Assembly: GCA_964441775.1 (NCBI GenBank)
Contig: CAYTVL010000018.1
Span: 1-64,000 of the forward strand
DNA: 64,000 nucleotides
Reading direction: 5' to 3'
From: SYOC01 sp964441775
GTDB lineage: Bacteria; Desulfobacterota; Binatia; Bin18
This document shows positions 61,222 to 64,000 of the stretch, piece after piece. Every line of letters begins with the position of its first letter. Position 1 is the stretch's first letter. The translations under genes and the position numbers were made by a program. Below the pieces are notes generated by a model that worked only from the letters and a program-made list of their open reading frames with translations, did no database searches and was not told the origin of the DNA.

Positions 61222-62000
61222 GTGTAAGAACCGTTCGTGCGACACGATATGTCACGCCCTTGCGAGAAGGCGGCTCGCTCCCAGCGATAGTCGAAGCCGA
61301 TGATGACGGCATGTATGTGCTCAAGTTTCGCGGCGCGGGACAAGGGCCGAAAGCGCTTATCGCCGAGTTGGTGGCCGGAGAGATCGCCCGTGCAGCGGGG
61401 TTGCTGGCGCCTGAGATCGTCTTCGTTGATCTCGACCCTGAACTGGCCCGCACCGAGCCTGACCCGGAGATTCAGGACTTGCTCCGAGCAAGCGCTGGCC
61501 TGAATTTGGCGCTGGACTATCTGCCCGGCTCCGTGATGTTTGATCCGGTAGCGGAGAAGCCGGACGCAGATCTCGCTTCCGCGATTGTTTGGTTCGACGC
61601 GTTCGTCACCAACGTGGACCGCACGGCTCGCAACACCAATATGCTGATCTGGCATCGCCAACTCTGGCTCATCGATCATGGAGCCGCCCTTTACTTTCAC
61701 CATTCGCCTCATCCTTATCCTGAGCGGAGTCATGACCCGTTTCCCATGATTAAAAACCACGTGCTCCTGCAATTTGCCGACTCTCTCCAAGCTGTTGATG
61801 GAAGAATGACCGAACGACTCACGTCAGACGTTATGAAGAACATTGTGGCATTGATTCCCGAGGTGTGGCTTGCGGATGCTCCGTCGTTCAGTGACCTGAC
61901 TCAACATCGCAATGCGTACTTGGAGTACCTGCTGCGTCGGCTCGATCCGCCACATGCTTTTCTAGAGGAGGCGGTCCGTGCCCGATCTCTGTACGTATAA
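61218..62000 (+). CDS. HipA-like kinase
   Basis: A 260-residue HipA-family kinase without the N-terminal HipA1 domain. YVLKFRGAGQGPKALIAELVAGEIARAAGL is the nucleotide-binding part; WFDAFVTNVDRTARNTNMLIW is the catalytic loop (DRTxRNxN) and LWLIDHGAALYFHH the metal-binding part. The typical partner, DUF3037, follows. Similar to the HipA-like/DUF3037 gene pairs that occur in many soil bacteria; targets are unknown. Overlaps both neighbours. Confidence 0.82.
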   Translation: MSVRTVRATRYVTPLREGGSLPAIVEADDDGMYVLKFRGAGQGPKALIAELVAGEIARAAGLLAPEIVFVDLDPELARTEPDPEIQDLLRASAGLNLALDYLPGSVMFDPVAEKPDADLASAIVWFDAFVTNVDRTARNTNMLIWHRQLWLIDHGAALYFHHSPHPYPERSHDPFPMIKNHVLLQFADSLQAVDGRMTERLTSDVMKNIVALIPEVWLADAPSFSDLTQHRNAYLEYLLRRLDPPHAFLEEAVRARSLYV

Positions 62001-62979
62001 TTACGCGATCATCCGCGTTGTTCCCAGAGTTGAACGTGAAGAGTTTGTCAATGTCGGCGCCATAGTCTCCTGTCCGGCGAGAGGATTTCTTGAAGTCGCT
62101 ATTGCTCTCGATGAACAACGGTTGACGACGCTTGACGCCACGCTGGATCTCGCATCCTTGCGCGCGCATCTGGCCGCTTTCTCCGTCATTTGCGCCGGTG
62201 GGAAGCAAGCCGGACCCATTGGACGACTCTCTCAACGAGAGCGCTTCTATTGGCTCAGTGCGCCCCGTAGCACAATCATCCAGATCTCGCCTGTGCATAC
62301 TGGCCTGTGTCAGGACCCAGCCGCCGCCTTGCAGCATTTACTGCATACAAGAGTGCGTCCGTCTCGCGCGGAATCCCCTGAAGCAAGGATGGAGAGGGTG
62401 CTCCAAGAGGGAAACGTGGAGAAAGACGATCACACCGTTCGCTTGCTCGCAATCTCCGGCAGCCTCCGCGCCGTGTCCTCGAACACCGCGTTGCTACGCG
62501 CTGCGGCTGTGCTGGCCCCGAAAGGAGTCGAAGTCCACGTTTGTACGGATCTTGGCGATCTGCCCCACTTCAATCCTGACCTCGAAGGCGCGGAGCCGCC
62601 GGTGGTGAAAGACTTTAGTGCACGAGTAGGAGCCGCCGACGGGATTATCTTCTCTACCCCGGAATATGCGCATGGCGTCCCAGGGGTGCTGAAGAATGCA
62701 CTTGACTGGCTGGTCGGTGGTTTTGATTTTATTAACAAGCCGGTGGCCATCTTCAACGCCTCGCCTCGTTCAACTTATGCCCTCGCTTCTTTGACGGAAA
62801 TTATCACCATCATGTCGGGGCGCATTGTTCCCGAAGCATCGATTACGGTGGGACTGCGCGAGAAAGCCTCGGATGAGGCTGGCATCGTTGCGCATGAGGA
62901 ACTGGCTGGCATGATACGAGCGGCGCTGGCGGCGTTTGCACGGGCGATCGCACAATATAAAGCTGAGATAGCCACCTGA
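61978..62979 (+). CDS. Fusion of DUF3037 and NADPH-dependent FMN reductase
   Basis: A 333-residue single frame. Residues 1-130 are DUF3037 (TYNYAIIRVVPRVEREEFVNVGAIVSCPARGFLEVAIALDEQRLTTLD), the usual partner of HipA-like kinases. After a short charged linker, residues about 150-333 are an NADPH-dependent FMN reductase (VRLLAISGSLRAVSSNTALLRAAAVLAPKGVEV, FSTPEYAHGVPGVLKNALDWLVGG, NASPRSTYA). No stop separates the domains. Internal starts before VRLLAISG could release the reductase alone. GTG 61978 with GAGGCGGTCC is the start. A fusion of these two domains is not a usual architecture. Confidence 0.75.
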   Translation: MPDLCTYNYAIIRVVPRVEREEFVNVGAIVSCPARGFLEVAIALDEQRLTTLDATLDLASLRAHLAAFSVICAGGKQAGPIGRLSQRERFYWLSAPRSTIIQISPVHTGLCQDPAAALQHLLHTRVRPSRAESPEARMERVLQEGNVEKDDHTVRLLAISGSLRAVSSNTALLRAAAVLAPKGVEVHVCTDLGDLPHFNPDLEGAEPPVVKDFSARVGAADGIIFSTPEYAHGVPGVLKNALDWLVGGFDFINKPVAIFNASPRSTYALASLTEIITIMSGRIVPEASITVGLREKASDEAGIVAHEELAGMIRAALAAFARAIAQYKAEIAT

Positions 62980-63068
62980 GGCATGCCCCGATGCGAAACT
63001 GTTACCGGAGCATGTCCCACGACGATGGAGATGGTGTTCCGCCGACCCTCAACTGCCGCTCGTTGCCG

Positions 63069-64000
63069 CTACTTGATGCCCGCGACTTCACGCGCATACG
63101 CGGCAGCGGTCGCAAAATCATACTCTCGGTACGTCTGTAATTTTTCCGCTTCCAGCGACCCCTCCGCATGTACGGCCAAGACTTCTTGATAGCCGCCAAA
63201 ATCAGACGCAGTCAGATCGGAGATCAAATTCATCATGCGCAGGCGATGCTCAGTAGGAATGCCTTTTTTCCCGCCTAAATATTTTTTCAAATAGGGCCCG
63301 GTGGCTTCGCTGCGCCAGTCTTCCACGCTGGGTCCCGTAACGAGTAAGCCACCGCTGACGTCTTGCACCATCTGCACGGCGTCATGATAGTTTGAGGCGA
63401 ATTGATACTTGGCGACATTGGTAAACAGCACGTTTGGGATGGCAATCCCCGGCGGAGTCAGCACACAGTTCTGGGCGGCGGCGATGATGAGGCCCTGGAC
63501 CGTGGCGTGATACGCAGCCAGTTCGGTCAGCTTTTCGCGAATGTGACCGGCATTTTCAATACCGTTGTATTCGGCAATTGCGCGCGCGGAGCCCGCCAGC
63601 ATTTCCAGCAGCGGCAGTTTGTAGGACACCGCAGTGAAGCGATGGAACTTCACAAAAGTCAAAGCCAGGAAACCCGCCGCCTCGGTTTCACCACACATGA
63701 ACACGCGCTCCCACGGCACGAACACATCATCGAAGACCGTAATGGTCTCCATCATTTTATGTTTCGCGCTGATGGGGAATTCAAATGGATCTTTTTTGAA
63801 GCCGCCATACGAACTGGCGATCAACTTGAGCCCTTTGGTCGCCGCCGGAACCGCGAACGCCACCGAATAATCTTCGTCGCCAGCTTTCATAGCCCGCGTC
63901 GGCAACACGATCACTTCGTCCGTGTTGGTTAACACAGAAGTGTGAATTTTCGCGCCGCGCACGACAATACCGTCCGCACGACGGTCCACGATGCGCAAGT
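63069..64000 (-). CDS. 4-hydroxyphenylacetate 3-hydroxylase (HpaB)-family protein, 5' end beyond window
   Basis: C-terminal about 310 residues of an HpaB-type flavin enzyme; the N-terminus is cut by the right edge. RADGIVVRGAKIHTSVLTNTDEVIVLPTRAMKAGDEDYSVAFAVPA and WERVFMCGETEAAGFLALTFVKFHRFTAVSYKLPLLEMLAGSARAIAEYNG are family boxes. The Cys and His ligands for the 4Fe-4S cluster of 4-hydroxybutyryl-CoA dehydratase are only partly present (His in KFHRF, no matching Cys), so an FAD monooxygenase role is more likely than a dehydratase one. Substrate unknown. It points left, toward the reductase fusion at 62979. Confidence 0.85.
   Translation of the reverse strand, partial: LRIVDRRADGIVVRGAKIHTSVLTNTDEVIVLPTRAMKAGDEDYSVAFAVPAATKGLKLIASSYGGFKKDPFEFPISAKHKMMETITVFDDVFVPWERVFMCGETEAAGFLALTFVKFHRFTAVSYKLPLLEMLAGSARAIAEYNGIENAGHIREKLTELAAYHATVQGLIIAAAQNCVLTPPGIAIPNVLFTNVAKYQFASNYHDAVQMVQDVSGGLLVTGPSVEDWRSEATGPYLKKYLGGKKGIPTEHRLRMMNLISDLTASDFGGYQEVLAVHAEGSLEAEKLQTYREYDFATAAAYAREVAGIK

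Noticed and set aside
63069..64000. Gene as 4-hydroxybutyryl-CoA dehydratase
   Set aside because: The position seven residues after the His in KFHRF is not Cys, so the 4Fe-4S cluster would be incomplete.

Overview
The window looks like the chromosome of an uncultured, Gram-negative, probably aerobic heterotroph of moderate GC content. Envelope genes (lnt, signal peptidase I, an AmpG-type carrier, periplasmic gamma-glutamyltranspeptidase) show a diderm cell. The mix of ETF-linked acyl-CoA oxidation, luciferase-like monooxygenases, SnoaL/epoxide-hydrolase-fold proteins, a possible selenoprotein and many short palindromic repeats resembles deltaproteobacterium-like lineages such as Binatota or Tectomicrobia. 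That placement is inference; no rRNA gene is present to fix it.

Layout. (1) 1-9.3 kb: the end of a cyclase/AAA-ATPase regulator gene, then lnt, prfB with its programmed frameshift, a short HTH-membrane protein, a PAC2 protein, rimO, a DksA/TraR protein, glycerate 2-kinase and a molybdopterin protein. (2) 9.6-17.5 kb: a homoserine-kinase-like kinase, lepB, two secreted proteins, a two-gene biotin carboxylase plus biotin carrier, and a formyltransferase next to an N-formylglutamate-hydrolase-like gene. (3) 17.6-28.6 kb: an IclR regulator, etfB-etfA, an SDR, two hydrolases, and the overlapping minus-strand run gcdH - methyltransferase - nth - MFS carrier, followed by ggt. The methyltransferase is a candidate ETF-beta lysine methyltransferase. 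(4) 28.7-33.5 kb: ssb, a complete cyclase/AAA/TPR regulator paralogous to the left-edge gene, a TumA/TumE-type toxin-antitoxin pair and an 87-bp palindromic repeat. (5) 33.6-44.4 kb: small accessory enzymes and membrane proteins, three consecutive DJ-1/PfpI-superfamily genes, an ArsR-SRPBCC pair with its operator, DUF899, transglutaminase-like and selO genes.

(6) 44.5-55.9 kb, almost all minus strand, is the most distinctive part. It holds a secreted methyltransferase, several SnoaL/limonene-epoxide-hydrolase-fold proteins, an XRE regulator with paired operator palindromes, two LLM flavin oxidoreductases, two paralogous ferritin-like proteins, a MarR regulator with a clear promoter/operator, a Tat-type carbonic anhydrase and two VOC proteins. 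Inside it lies an AhpD/carboxymuconolactone-decarboxylase-family gene whose frame crosses one UGA exactly where the second Cys of the CxxC motif should be, with a SECIS-like hairpin just downstream: a candidate CxxU selenoprotein.

(7) 56-63 kb, plus strand: a tightly packed run of DUF4336, a small protein, PhzF, DUF1330, a molybdopterin oxidoreductase, DUF4269, a HipA-like kinase and a DUF3037-FMN-reductase fusion. (8) At the right edge the 3' part of an HpaB-family gene enters on the minus strand.

No rRNA, tRNA, CRISPR array, integrase or transposase was recognised.
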